Shown: positions 1 to 6,315, counted from the stretch's first letter. The stretch is 8,919 nt of DNA from Terriglobia bacterium (GCA_022866195.1 JALHUF010000446.1:1-8919), one strand, 5' to 3'. Translations and numbers: made by a program. The notes: generated by a model not told the origin, from the letters alone.

Positions 1-36
1 TAACTAAAAGGACTGGTCCCGGCCCTGGAGGCCCCC

Positions 37-57
37 GCCTCAGCCTTGGACTGAGGC
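37..57 (-). terminator. Hairpin just after the transporter pseudogene
   Basis: A perfect 7-bp inverted repeat (GCCTCAG at 37-43, CTGAGGC at 51-57) with a 7-base loop begins four bases beyond the stop codon of the leftmost gene. Its position fits a transcript end or an mRNA-stabilising stem. No U-rich tract follows on the minus strand (the next bases are G-rich), so it is not a standard intrinsic terminator. Confidence 0.3.
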
Positions 58-61
58 TTGG

Positions 62-690
62 CTAGGCTTCGCAAGCCTCCCCGCGGAGGGTCTTGATAGC
101 CTCTCGCACCATGAAGGCGGCGATGGCAAGTCCGGCGACCGGATCAGCCCACCACCAGCCAAGCCATCCGTTTAGGGCCAAGCCAGCGAGTAGCGTTGCC
201 GACAGATATGAGGAGAGGAAAGGAGGGTTTCCAGGCCGTCGGCTGCCAGCGCCCGACTGTTGAGCGCCCGGGCCAAGCGACGTTTGGCTACGCCTAGCAC
301 GGGCATGACAACCAGGGACAGGACCGCCAGTACCAGCCCCAGAAGACTGAATGCTGGTGTGTGCCGGAACCAGAGGTCGGTCGCGGCCTCATAGCTGACG
401 TAAGCAGCCAGCGCGAAAAACGTTCCCGCCACCAGCTTGACGGCACGGGATTCAGCGTGGGGTTCGTCCAGACGCTGCTGCTTGAAGCGCCACAACAGCG
501 TCAGGGCGGATAGGGTTTCGATGATGCTGTCCAGACCGAACCCGATGAGGGCGATACTGGAGGCCAAGCCGCCCGCCGCCAGCGCTACGGCTGCCTCGAC
601 AATATTCCACCCCACGGTGAAGTATTCGAGACGGATCGCCCGGCGGCGCAGCGCCTCAGGGCCGGAGGCGCCCGGGCTTATCCGGGCCAT
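62..690 (-). pseudogene. CDF-like cation transporter, frameshifted
   Basis: Multi-pass membrane protein resembling the short cation diffusion facilitator-like transporters that move divalent metal cations across the inner membrane; the substrate cannot be told. The ATG at 690 opens a frame with hydrophobic segments near residues 24-42, 44-66, 84-103 and 113-133. It then runs out of frame after DGLETLLSS and stops at 172. A 5-bp tandem duplication (210-219) explains the break: removing one copy continues the protein as SYLSATLLAGLALNGW, then LGWWWADPVAG, to a TAG at 62-64, giving 207 residues. In the HxxxD metal-site positions typical of CDF proteins, segment 2 has D54 and E58, and segment 5 has E154 (after D151) with no acidic partner, so the subfamily is atypical. 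It also lacks the cytoplasmic C-terminal domain of about 300-residue CDF proteins. The gene starts 15 bp after the preceding small-protein gene, with no clear ribosome binding site. The alternative to a real mutation is an assembly error. Confidence 0.72.
210..219 (-). repeat. 5-bp tandem duplication causing the frameshift
   Basis: GAGGA occurs twice back to back on the plus strand (210-214, 215-219), read as TCCTC TCCTC in the gene. Five bases shift the frame. Deleting one unit joins the two halves of the transporter without a gap, so this is the likely lesion. Confidence 0.75.
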
Positions 691-705
691 AAGCGTCAGG
701 CTCGA

Positions 706-1104
706 CTAGGGGCTTTTCGCGGCAGCTTTTTTCCCTTCCCACGTTCCCTTTTCACCCGAGTCGACAGACCACGCCCCGCTCAGTTGATCCTTCTTGAGCT
801 TGGCGGTCCAAAGGTAGTTGCCCATTGGCGTGTCGATACGGGCTTCTAACGTCTTCTTCTTCTTGTACGACGCTGAGGTGATTTGCGTCCCGCCCATGGA
901 AGATGAGACCGAACCTGTGACGGTCTCCTTGCTATGCTTCAGATAGAGGGTGAATTGCATATCACCCTGCGAGCTGCCGTGGGACACGCACACCCAGGTA
1001 CCGGTCAATTTCCCCGGCTTGGGTCTCTTTTCTTTCGCCACGCCCAGACCGGCGAGGCACAACACGGCAAGGCATACCGCTAGGGGTGTAAGAATTCGCT
1101 TCAT
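706..1104 (-). CDS. Small exported protein, copy 1 of a tandem pair
   Basis: A 132-residue protein of unknown function. The N-terminus MKRILTPLAVCLAVLCLAG is a clear Sec signal peptide, with likely cleavage after GVA near residue 23. No good lipobox is present, so a soluble periplasmic or secreted protein is more likely than a lipoprotein. The mature part alternates short strands (GTWVCVSHG, FTLYLKH, VTGSVSS, QITSASY, LEARIDT, LWTAKLK, LSGAWSV, GTWEGKK) and probably folds as a small beta-barrel or sandwich; this is inference from pattern. I chose the ATG at 1104 because AAGGAG lies 7 bases upstream and the paralogue at 1689 starts at the same residue; an in-frame ATG 42 bases upstream (1146) lacks this support. 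It matches its neighbour at 112 of 131 aligned residues with one lysine insertion (an AAG repeat unit). The transporter pseudogene follows after 15 bp and may share its transcript. Confidence 0.85.
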   Translation of the reverse strand: MKRILTPLAVCLAVLCLAGLGVAKEKRPKPGKLTGTWVCVSHGSSQGDMQFTLYLKHSKETVTGSVSSSMGGTQITSASYKKKKTLEARIDTPMGNYLWTAKLKKDQLSGAWSVDSGEKGTWEGKKAAAKSP

Positions 1105-1177
1105 TCGCACGCTCCTTTTCAACCGTAGAGTAGTGTGAGGCCGCAAAACACTACCAAGTATCTCCGGACGACGGAGA

Positions 1178-1206
1178 ATTCTATAGCCACGTCGGGCAAA
1201 CGTCCA
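1178..1206 (-). promoter_or_regulatory. Sigma70-type promoter of small exported protein copy 1
   Basis: On the minus strand the -35 is TGGACG (1201-1206), the spacer is 17 bp, and the -10 is TAGAAT (1178-1183). These match TTGACA and TATAAT at 4 and 5 of 6 bases. The -10 lies 73 bases before the ATG, implying a leader of roughly 65 bases. The same two hexamers with the same spacing are kept in the duplicate at 1764-1792 while neighbouring bases differ, which strengthens the call. Confidence 0.7.
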
Positions 1207-1233
1207 GCCGGTTGTGCCCTGCCGCGACTCAGG

Positions 1234-1268
1234 GGCGCAGCGCCTCCACTCCCGCCCCGCCTGGCGGG
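1234..1268 (-). other. GC-rich inverted repeats after small exported protein copy 2
   Basis: Two short stems lie between the two small genes: CCCGC/GCGGG around a 3-base loop (1256-1268), 25 bases past the TAG of the right-hand gene, and GGCGC/GCGCC (1234-1244). Neither is followed by a U-run. They may slow polymerase or protect the 3' end, but they are also what high GC content produces by chance. Confidence 0.3.
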
Positions 1269-1293
1269 TCAGGGCCAGATGAATCGGGAGCGG

Positions 1294-1689
1294 CTAGGGT
1301 TTCTGTTGGGCAGCCTTCTTCCCTTCCCAGGTTCCCTTTTCACCCGAGTCGACAGACCACGCCCCGCTCAGTTGATTCTTCTTGAGCTTCGCGGTCAAGA
1401 GGTAGTTGCCCATTGGCGTGTCAATGCGGATTTCCAGCGTCTTCTTCTTGTAGCTCGCCGAGGTGATCTGTGTCCCGCCCATCGGAGATGACACTGAACC
1501 CGAAACGATCTCCTTGGTGTGCTCAAGATAGAGCGTGAACGACATGTCACCCTGTGAGCTGCCGTGGGAGATGCACTCCCACGTGCCGGCCAATTTCCCC
1601 GGCTTCGGCTTCTTCTCTTTGGCCACGCCCAGGCTGGCGAGGCACAGCACGGCAAGGCAGACTGCCACAGAAGTAAGAATTCGCTTCAT
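1294..1689 (-). CDS. Small exported protein, copy 2 of a tandem pair
   Basis: A 131-residue paralogue of the gene at 706-1104, same layout: Sec signal peptide MKRILTSVAVCLAVLCLAS with cleavage likely after GVA, then a strand-rich mature region ending GTWEGKKAAQQKP. Unknown function. The ATG at 1689 is preceded by AGGAG at 7 bases, the same arrangement as in copy 1; a TTG two codons earlier (1695) is in frame but sits too close to that site. Most changes from copy 1 are in strand edges and charged positions (for example K56 to E, V38 to E), while ITSASYKKK, IDTPMGNYL and LSGAWSVDSGEKGTWEGKK are nearly identical. The retained reading frame and conserved blocks suggest both copies are under selection. 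It has its own promoter and is not obviously co-transcribed with the CPBP protease gene upstream. Confidence 0.87.
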   Translation of the reverse strand: MKRILTSVAVCLAVLCLASLGVAKEKKPKPGKLAGTWECISHGSSQGDMSFTLYLEHTKEIVSGSVSSPMGGTQITSASYKKKTLEIRIDTPMGNYLLTAKLKKNQLSGAWSVDSGEKGTWEGKKAAQQKP

Positions 1690-1763
1690 TCCCAAGCTCC
1701 TTTCGCTCGATCAGCGTTATCAGGTCGCGAGGACGCTACCGGCGCGTCTCCGACCGGCGCAGG

Positions 1764-1792
1764 ATTCTACAGCCGCGCCGGTTAAACGTCCA
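1764..1792 (-). promoter_or_regulatory. Sigma70-type promoter of small exported protein copy 2
   Basis: Minus-strand -35 TGGACG (1787-1792), 17-bp spacer, -10 TAGAAT (1764-1769), 74 bases before the ATG at 1689. It is identical in both hexamers and in spacing to the promoter at 1178-1206. It lies in the 197-bp gap after the CPBP protease gene, where nothing else is evident. Confidence 0.7.
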
Positions 1793-1886
1793 GCCGATTA
1801 TGCCGCTCAGTCCAGCCCTGGGGTGCGAGGTAATGCCGGCCGCGGCCGAGAGGTCTGTTTTCGCGGTCACCCTGTCGAGTTGGTGC

Positions 1887-2864
1887 CTAGAACCAGAAGT
1901 GCCAGACGGTGTCCACGAGGGCATGCGTGAGGGCGGGAGCGGAGAGCCGTTGCCGCGTGCGATAGGCGTTTCCGTAAAAGAGGCCTGCCAACGCGGCCAG
2001 GACCGCGTATTTCCAATTCGGTACGGGCAGATGGTGCAGGTGCGACGCCCCAAAAACAACCGAGGCGAGGAGCAGGCCGTAAAGGTCGCGCGGGCCACTC
2101 CGAATACTCTTCACCAGAAGGTTCTGGAGGATGCCACGGAACAGCAGCTCCTCCGGGATGGCAATGGTCAGGTAGGTGCCGAAAAGCTGAAAGGCAAAAT
2201 CGGCGGCCGACACGCCGTGAGGACGAAATTGAAGGAATCCCAGGAAAAGTCCCAACGGAATCCCGATCAGGGCGAAGCCCGCAAAGTTGACCAACCCATC
2301 GACCACGTCGCCCTTCCGGAAAGTTAGCCGGTAGCCGACGCCCTCCAGGTTGCGGATGACCAGGAAGGCGTACGCGCCCACGCAGACGCAAAAGAGCGGG
2401 CTGAAGAAGTAAAGTTCGTACGGCCAAATCCAGATGCCTTCCAGCCACCCGGCGCTGACGGGCAGCGCGAGCGCCAGCATGGCTGCCAGGTCGCGCCAGC
2501 CGACACGCTCGGCGCGATGCAGCCGGTCGGGCAGCAGGAGGACTATGGGCACGGCGATGTAAGCTGCCAGTTTCCCCAGGGCCGGAAAGGAGAAAGTGCC
2601 GCTGCCGAAAGCGAAAACGAGGTATGGGACCAGGAGCAGAAGCGGCATTCCCAGCGCCGCCCAAGGCGAGGCCACGGCGTGCTGCCGCAGTTGCCTGACG
2701 AGGCCAGGCAACGTCAGGCCCACCAGGGCGGTCAGGACCAGTGCCAGGCAGGAAACGAAAGCCAGCAGTGGGACCGGGTCCAGCCGGATGCGCAAAAGAA
2801 TCAGTCCTGCCGCCAGCGCCACAAGAACTATGAGCCCGCCCAAGGTGAGGAAGGTCTTCTTCAT
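1887..2864 (-). CDS. CPBP family intramembrane metalloprotease
   Basis: A 325-residue polytopic membrane protein of the CPBP (CAAX prenyl protease-like, Abi) family, whose members use glutamates and histidines to bind a metal inside the membrane and cut transmembrane substrates. The family motifs are all present in order in the C-terminal half: PEELLFRG with E238, E239 and R243; FGASH with F271 and H275; and THALVD with H314 and D318. The N-terminal half is a run of hydrophobic segments (about residues 5-24, 31-55, 69-88, 98-112, 126-146, 152-171, 190-210). The ATG at 2864 follows the upstream M16 gene by 12 bp; GAGG overlapping that gene's stop codon lies 10 bases before it, so translation is probably coupled. 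The substrate is unknown; the link to an M16 pair suggests envelope protein or peptide processing, which is inference. Confidence 0.88.
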   Translation of the reverse strand: MKKTFLTLGGLIVLVALAAGLILLRIRLDPVPLLAFVSCLALVLTALVGLTLPGLVRQLRQHAVASPWAALGMPLLLLVPYLVFAFGSGTFSFPALGKLAAYIAVPIVLLLPDRLHRAERVGWRDLAAMLALALPVSAGWLEGIWIWPYELYFFSPLFCVCVGAYAFLVIRNLEGVGYRLTFRKGDVVDGLVNFAGFALIGIPLGLFLGFLQFRPHGVSAADFAFQLFGTYLTIAIPEELLFRGILQNLLVKSIRSGPRDLYGLLLASVVFGASHLHHLPVPNWKYAVLAALAGLFYGNAYRTRQRLSAPALTHALVDTVWHFWF

Positions 2865-2876
2865 GGCTTGCGAACC

Positions 2877-4457
2877 TCAGTGAACTACTGCGCCCCCCGC
2901 CCGCATCAGGGTTGGCGAGGCCAGATCCAGGTCTCGTAGTGGGACGACCTCCCAGGTGCCCAGTTGGCTCAATTCCCTGCTGAATCCCGCCGCGCTGCCG
3001 ACCAGAACGATGACGTTGCGTTCCGAGTCGAGGTAGCGGCGCGTGGCGGTCAGGAGGTCTTCGGTCTTCAGCGCTTTTATATTCTGCGGGAAGCGATTCC
3101 AGTAATCGAGAGGCAAATCGTGCACCATCAATTCCAGGACCCGGGAGGCAATGTTATCAGAGGATTCGAATTCCAGTGCCAGGTGGCCGACGAGGTAGCT
3201 CTGGGCTGTGCGTAGCTCGTCGTCGGTGACTGGGTGATCGCGGAGGCGCTGCATCTGGTCCAGTACCTGGCGCACGCTGCGGGCGGTCTCGGCGGTGCGG
3301 GTGGAGGTCTTGGCCACCCAGGTTCCCAGCCCCCGTTGGCAGACGAGGTCGCTCGAGGCTCCGTAGGTCAGGCCCTGTTGGCTGCGCAGGGCTTTGAAGA
3401 GCCGATTGGCCGCCGGGCCCCCCAGAATCTGGTTGGCGGCAGTCAAAGCATGGAAGTCCGGGCTGTTGCGGCGAATCGCCAGGTTCCCTACCCGAATCTC
3501 GGTCTGCACGGCGTCGGGCTTGTCGATTACCACGATGCGCCGGGAGCTTGTCACCGCGGCCACGCCAGGCAGCCGCTGTGGCGTCTGGCCTTTTTCCCAT
3601 TCACCGAAGAACTTTTCCGCCAGCGTCGCCGCTTGGCCGGGCGTGATGTCGCCCACGGCAGCGAGGATGCAATTCGCCGGGCGGTAGTGTTGCGCGTGAA
3701 AAGCCTGCAGGTCGCGCTGTGTGAGGCGGCGCACGGATTCCTCGGTCCCGTCGAGCGGATGGCCGTAGGGCGTCCCGGAGTAAACAAGGACGCTGAACAC
3801 CGCGTCGGCCATGTAGGCGGGATCGTCACGCAGGACTTCCAGGGCGGAAAGGGTTTGGGTGCGCCGGCGCTCGATTTCCGGCGGGGCAAACGTCGGCTGC
3901 CGGGCCATCTCGGCAAGCAGATCGAAAGCCAATTCGGTGTGATCGGAGAGGACGGTGAGCGAAACAAAGGAGTTGTCCCACTCCGCCGCGTTCTCGATGC
4001 TTCCCCCCATGAGGTCAATGGCTTCGGCAATCTGGCGCGCGCTACGGCGGGTGGTTCCCTGGCTCAACAGGCCGGCGACAAGCTGTGCCGTGCCCGCGAG
4101 GTCCGGGGGATCGGCTTGGGCTCCGGACTTTACCACCAGCCGCAGCGTCAGGAGTGGCAATGAGTGGCGCTCAATCACCACAACCTTCAGGCCGTTGGGA
4201 AGCTCGCGGACCTGCGCGCTGGGCAGCACGAACGGTTTGGGCGGCGGCACCTCGGGCGGGAACTCGCGCGCCAGCGCTGTCGTTAGGCCGAAAAGCAGCG
4301 CGGCACACAGGAGCTGCCCTAGAGCCCGCCATTGGAGGAAGCGCCTGTGGGGGGTTCGGGATTCGGGATTCGGGATTGCGGATAAACGCAGCTCTGGCAC
4401 GCGCCTCCGGACGCCCTTTTGACTTTCCACGACGCAGGTGGGTTTCCCGAATGTCAA
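2877..4457 (-). CDS. M16 family peptidase-like subunit, zinc site lost
   Basis: M16B (pitrilysin/processing-peptidase-like) protein, 526 residues from the farthest start. A signal-like hydrophobic segment (about 46-63, ending TTALA) points to export. Two M16 halves follow: residues about 80-290 and 300-505. Where active enzymes have HxxEH, this protein has AQLVAGL (Q125, A128, G129), so it cannot bind catalytic zinc. It keeps the R/Y substrate-grip pair of the C-terminal half, R352 and Y365 in NRLFKALRSQQGLTYG. It is probably the non-catalytic partner of the M16 peptidase encoded just upstream (stop at 4577). The start is uncertain: TTG at 4457 has GAGG 6 bases upstream; GTG at 4400 has GGAGG only 3 bases upstream; I see no ATG in frame. 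A 7-bp tandem repeat (4355-4382) lies between these starts and the signal segment, so the encoded first 40 residues look non-native. A CPBP protease gene follows after 12 bp. Confidence 0.88.
   Translation of the reverse strand: MTFGKPTCVVESQKGVRRRVPELRLSAIPNPESRTPHRRFLQWRALGQLLCAALLFGLTTALAREFPPEVPPPKPFVLPSAQVRELPNGLKVVVIERHSLPLLTLRLVVKSGAQADPPDLAGTAQLVAGLLSQGTTRRSARQIAEAIDLMGGSIENAAEWDNSFVSLTVLSDHTELAFDLLAEMARQPTFAPPEIERRRTQTLSALEVLRDDPAYMADAVFSVLVYSGTPYGHPLDGTEESVRRLTQRDLQAFHAQHYRPANCILAAVGDITPGQAATLAEKFFGEWEKGQTPQRLPGVAAVTSSRRIVVIDKPDAVQTEIRVGNLAIRRNSPDFHALTAANQILGGPAANRLFKALRSQQGLTYGASSDLVCQRGLGTWVAKTSTRTAETARSVRQVLDQMQRLRDHPVTDDELRTAQSYLVGHLALEFESSDNIASRVLELMVHDLPLDYWNRFPQNIKALKTEDLLTATRRYLDSERNVIVLVGSAAGFSRELSQLGTWEVVPLRDLDLASPTLMRAGGAVVH
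4355..4382 (-). repeat. Heptamer tandem repeat TTCGGGA x3 plus one variant
   Basis: On the plus strand TTCGGGA is repeated exactly at 4355-4361, 4362-4368 and 4369-4375, followed by TTGCGGA (4376-4382). It lies inside the 5' end of the second M16 reading frame, upstream of the signal segment. Seven is not a multiple of three, so a gain or loss of one unit would change frame. Confidence 0.8.
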
Positions 4458-4497
4458 GTTGCGCCTCGAACGTCTCGTGTCCTGCCGGCTCGTTTCC

Positions 4498-4532
4498 CCT
4501 ATTCGCTACTGGCTACTCCCTGTTCCCTGCTC
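4498..4532. repeat. Degenerate heptamer array, five units
   Basis: The 119-bp gap between the two M16 genes holds five consecutive 7-bp units on the plus strand: CCTATTC, GCTACTG, GCTACTC, CCTGTTC, CCTGCTC (consensus SCTRYTS). Two copies of TAGCCTA follow at 4545-4551 and 4557-4563. I see no gene or convincing promoter in the gap. Confidence 0.65.
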
Positions 4533-4576
4533 GCTTGGAGCCTCTAGCCTAGTTCGTAGCCTAACGGCCTTCGTCC

Positions 4577-5935
4577 CTACTTCGCCTGAGAATAGACCTC
4601 CACAACCGTGGCATTCTCCGGCACGAAATATCTGCGCGCCACGCGTTGAATGTCCTCCGGGGTGACCGCCAGGAAACGGTCCAATTCCCTGTCCAGCAGA
4701 TCCGGGTCCTTGAGGATGACGGCGGCGTAGCCCAGTTCTTCACCGAGGCTTTGTACGCCTTGCCGGCTAACGACGAAATCCCGCAAGATCTGGTTCTTGG
4801 CCTTGGTCAGCTCCTCCGGCGACACCGGCTCCGCCTTCAGCCGCTCCAATTCCGCTTCCACCTCGGCTTGGCCCTCGGCGGGCGTATGCCCGGAATTCAT
4901 GATGGCGAAAACGAAAAAGAGGTTGGGGTCTTCGGTGAAGTTTCCGGCGCTCTGCGCCTGGAGAGCAATCTGCTTCTCGTAAATCAGGCGGCGGTAGATG
5001 CGCGAGCTCTCCCCTTCCGAGAGGATGTGCGCCGCCAGACGCAGCGGGTAGGCGTCGGGAGTGCCATCGGCCGGCATGTGATAGCCCGTCACAAAGGCCG
5101 GCAGCGCCACGTTCTGGGAGAGCTTCAAGACGCGTTTGAAAGCTTGCGGCGGCTCTTCCGGAATTTTGCGGCTTAGAGCAAGACCGCTCGACGCCAGGGC
5201 CGCGAAGTACTTCCGCACCAAGGCTTCCGCTTCCCTGCTGTCAAAATCCCCAACGATGACGAGCGTCGCGTTGCCGGGCACATAGTAGGTGTCGTAGAAG
5301 GCACGGATGTCGCTAACGCTGGCGCGGTCCAGGTCCTCCATGCTGCCGATGGCTGTGTGCCGATAGGGATGGACGGTGTAAGCCAGCCGGTAGAGCGTTT
5401 CGATCACCGTGCCGTAGGGCTGGTTATCGAAGCGCGAGCGGCGCTCCTCTTTCACCACTTCCCTTTCCGTCGTGAAGGCCTTCTCCGTGATGTCGAGGTT
5501 GCGCATCCGGTCCGCCTCGAGCCACAGCGCCACGGAGAGCTGGTTGCTGGGAATCGTTTCCCAGAAGACGGTGGCATCCTCGGTGGTGTAGGCGTTGTCC
5601 AGGCCGCCGGCGCGCACGATGTAGTCGGAGAACTGCTCGGGGCCCAGGCTCTTGGTCCCCTGAAACATCAAGTGCTCGAAAAGGTGCGCGAAACCTGTCT
5701 TGCTCGGGGCTTCGTCCTTGGAGCCGACGTGGTACCAGACCTGAACGCTCACCACCGGGGCTTCATGCTTCTCCGCGAGCAGAACGTGCAAGCCGTTGGA
5801 GAGAACCAGCGCGCGAACGGCCGTGGGCGGAAGCGTGGCAGGCGTGGCGGGCGCCGCCGCGGCTAAGAGAAGCGTGAACGCAAGCGCAACCCCAAATATC
5901 CGAGTTTGTCTATGAGGGGAGAGAGTTTTCGCCAA
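4577..5935 (-). CDS. M16 family zinc peptidase, catalytic subunit
   Basis: A 452-residue M16B zinc endopeptidase. A signal peptide is likely: basic residues up to R12, hydrophobic core about 13-29, then Ala/Pro-rich sequence. The inverted zinc motif HxxEH is intact (H84, E87, H88 in GFAHLFEHLMFQGT). The third ligand is E164, 75 residues after H88, with the conserved E157 seven residues before it. The second half (about 230-440) carries SRIYRRLIYEKQIALQ: R312 of the R/Y pair is kept, but leucine (L325) replaces the tyrosine. That gap is filled by the partner gene at 2877-4457, which has R/Y but no zinc site, so a two-protein enzyme acting on peptides in the periplasm is the best reading. The start is a TTG at 5935: an in-frame TGA lies 6 bases upstream and no ATG or GTG occurs before the signal core. 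The ribosome binding site is weak. Confidence 0.92.
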   Translation of the reverse strand: MAKTLSPHRQTRIFGVALAFTLLLAAAAPATPATLPPTAVRALVLSNGLHVLLAEKHEAPVVSVQVWYHVGSKDEAPSKTGFAHLFEHLMFQGTKSLGPEQFSDYIVRAGGLDNAYTTEDATVFWETIPSNQLSVALWLEADRMRNLDITEKAFTTEREVVKEERRSRFDNQPYGTVIETLYRLAYTVHPYRHTAIGSMEDLDRASVSDIRAFYDTYYVPGNATLVIVGDFDSREAEALVRKYFAALASSGLALSRKIPEEPPQAFKRVLKLSQNVALPAFVTGYHMPADGTPDAYPLRLAAHILSEGESSRIYRRLIYEKQIALQAQSAGNFTEDPNLFFVFAIMNSGHTPAEGQAEVEAELERLKAEPVSPEELTKAKNQILRDFVVSRQGVQSLGEELGYAAVILKDPDLLDRELDRFLAVTPEDIQRVARRYFVPENATVVEVYSQAK

Positions 5936-5975
5936 CTCGTTTCAGTCCCGAGACCTGCGCCGGCCGCGAACCGGG

Positions 5976-5984
5976 ATTGTAGCA
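5976..5984 (-). promoter_or_regulatory. Extended -10 promoter of the M16-M16-CPBP operon
   Basis: Minus strand TGCTACAAT: a -10 TACAAT (5976-5981) with the TGn extension (5982-5984). There is no good -35 at 16-18 bp, as is usual for extended -10 promoters. The box lies 40 bases before the TTG start, giving a leader of about 33 bases, in the 147-bp gap after hicA. Confidence 0.5.
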
Positions 5985-6082
5985 CACGGACCCGGCTACA
6001 CTGCTGGGTGAATCGCGGCGGCGCAGTGCGTTCTCGAAGTTGTGGGTTCCGAATCGGCCTCCAGCAGACTCCGCGTACTTGG

Positions 6083-6283
6083 CTAGATTCTCTCCAGCTC
6101 GTCTTGAAACTGATGCGGCGTGATTTCGATCTCGCGCAGTATCTCGCGGACCAGCGGGCGGGCGAGATCCCTTCCGGGGTGGTTGGGGATGGTTGTTGAC
6201 CTGCCATCGGGATGACGATAGAAAACGTGGCTGCCCTTCTGTCGAACAGCCCGGAAGCCGAGACGCAAAAGGACTCTCTCCAT
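6083..6283 (-). CDS. hicA: HicA-type mRNA interferase toxin, 5' end disrupted
   Basis: HicA (YcfA-like) toxins are small double-stranded-RNA-binding-fold ribonucleases that cut mRNA until neutralised by HicB. The body is intact: MERVLLRLGF, then RQKGSHVFYRHPDGR with the catalytic histidine (H19 from this ATG), TTIPNHPGRDL, and the C-terminal helices PLVREILREIEITPHQF. From the ATG at 6283 the product is 66 residues with only a weak AGG 3 bases upstream. The expected start is instead the GTG at 6315, which overlaps the hicB stop as GTGA and has GAGG 7 bases upstream. That start encodes MSRLPVVDS in another frame. Adding one base between 6288 and 6289 would join both parts into a 77-residue protein typical of the family. 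So the gene is either inactivated, expressed poorly from the internal ATG with a shortened first helix, or affected by a sequence error. Confidence 0.78.
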   Translation of the reverse strand: MERVLLRLGFRAVRQKGSHVFYRHPDGRSTTIPNHPGRDLARPLVREILREIEITPHQFQDELERI

Positions 6284-6315
6284 TTGCCTGAATCTACTAC
6301 TGGCAGTCGGCTCAC
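6284..6315 (-). pseudogene. hicA: Displaced N-terminal segment of hicA
   Basis: Codons from the GTG at 6315 read (M)SRLPVVDS, the usual HicA beginning, then run on as GKWRES and lose all similarity. The same bases in the toxin's downstream frame read SSRFRQ. A missing base after TCA (6289-6291) accounts for the switch. Confidence 0.65.

Larger units (their letters stand above)
706..1218 (-). repeat. Tandem duplication, copy 1 (gene plus promoter)
   Basis: Similarity to the segment 1294-1804 covers the whole coding region, the ribosome binding site, the leader and the -10/-35 region, and fades just upstream of the -35 box (around GGTTGTGCC at 1211-1219). Start codons of the copies are 585 bp apart. 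The two sit head to tail on the minus strand. Confidence 0.8.
1294..1804 (-). repeat. Tandem duplication, copy 2 (gene plus promoter)
   Basis: Partner of the segment 706-1218. The two blocks align end to end with few small indels, including one AAG codon (KKKK in copy 1, KKK in copy 2). The region between them (1219-1293) has no counterpart right of 1804 that I can see. Confidence 0.8.

Noticed and set aside
1867..2664. Open frame of 265 codons on the minus strand, different frame from the CPBP gene
   Set aside because: Arg/Pro/Ser-rich translation typical of a shifted frame; the overlapping frame has the CPBP motifs.
3234..4163. Long open frame of 309 codons on the plus strand
   Set aside because: It is antisense to the second M16 gene, whose protein has clear family motifs; long antisense frames are expected at this GC content.
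4452..4457. Perfect TTGACA on the minus strand before the second M16 gene
   Set aside because: No -10-like hexamer lies 15-19 bp downstream, so I do not call an internal promoter.
4355..4532. Clustered short repeats that could suggest a CRISPR array
   Set aside because: The repeat units are 7 bp without unique spacers and there are no cas genes.
5863..6315. 150-codon minus-strand frame starting at the GTG overlapping hicB
   Set aside because: Only its first nine residues resemble HicA; the rest is noise and runs into the M16 gene. Recorded only as the displaced hicA N-terminus.
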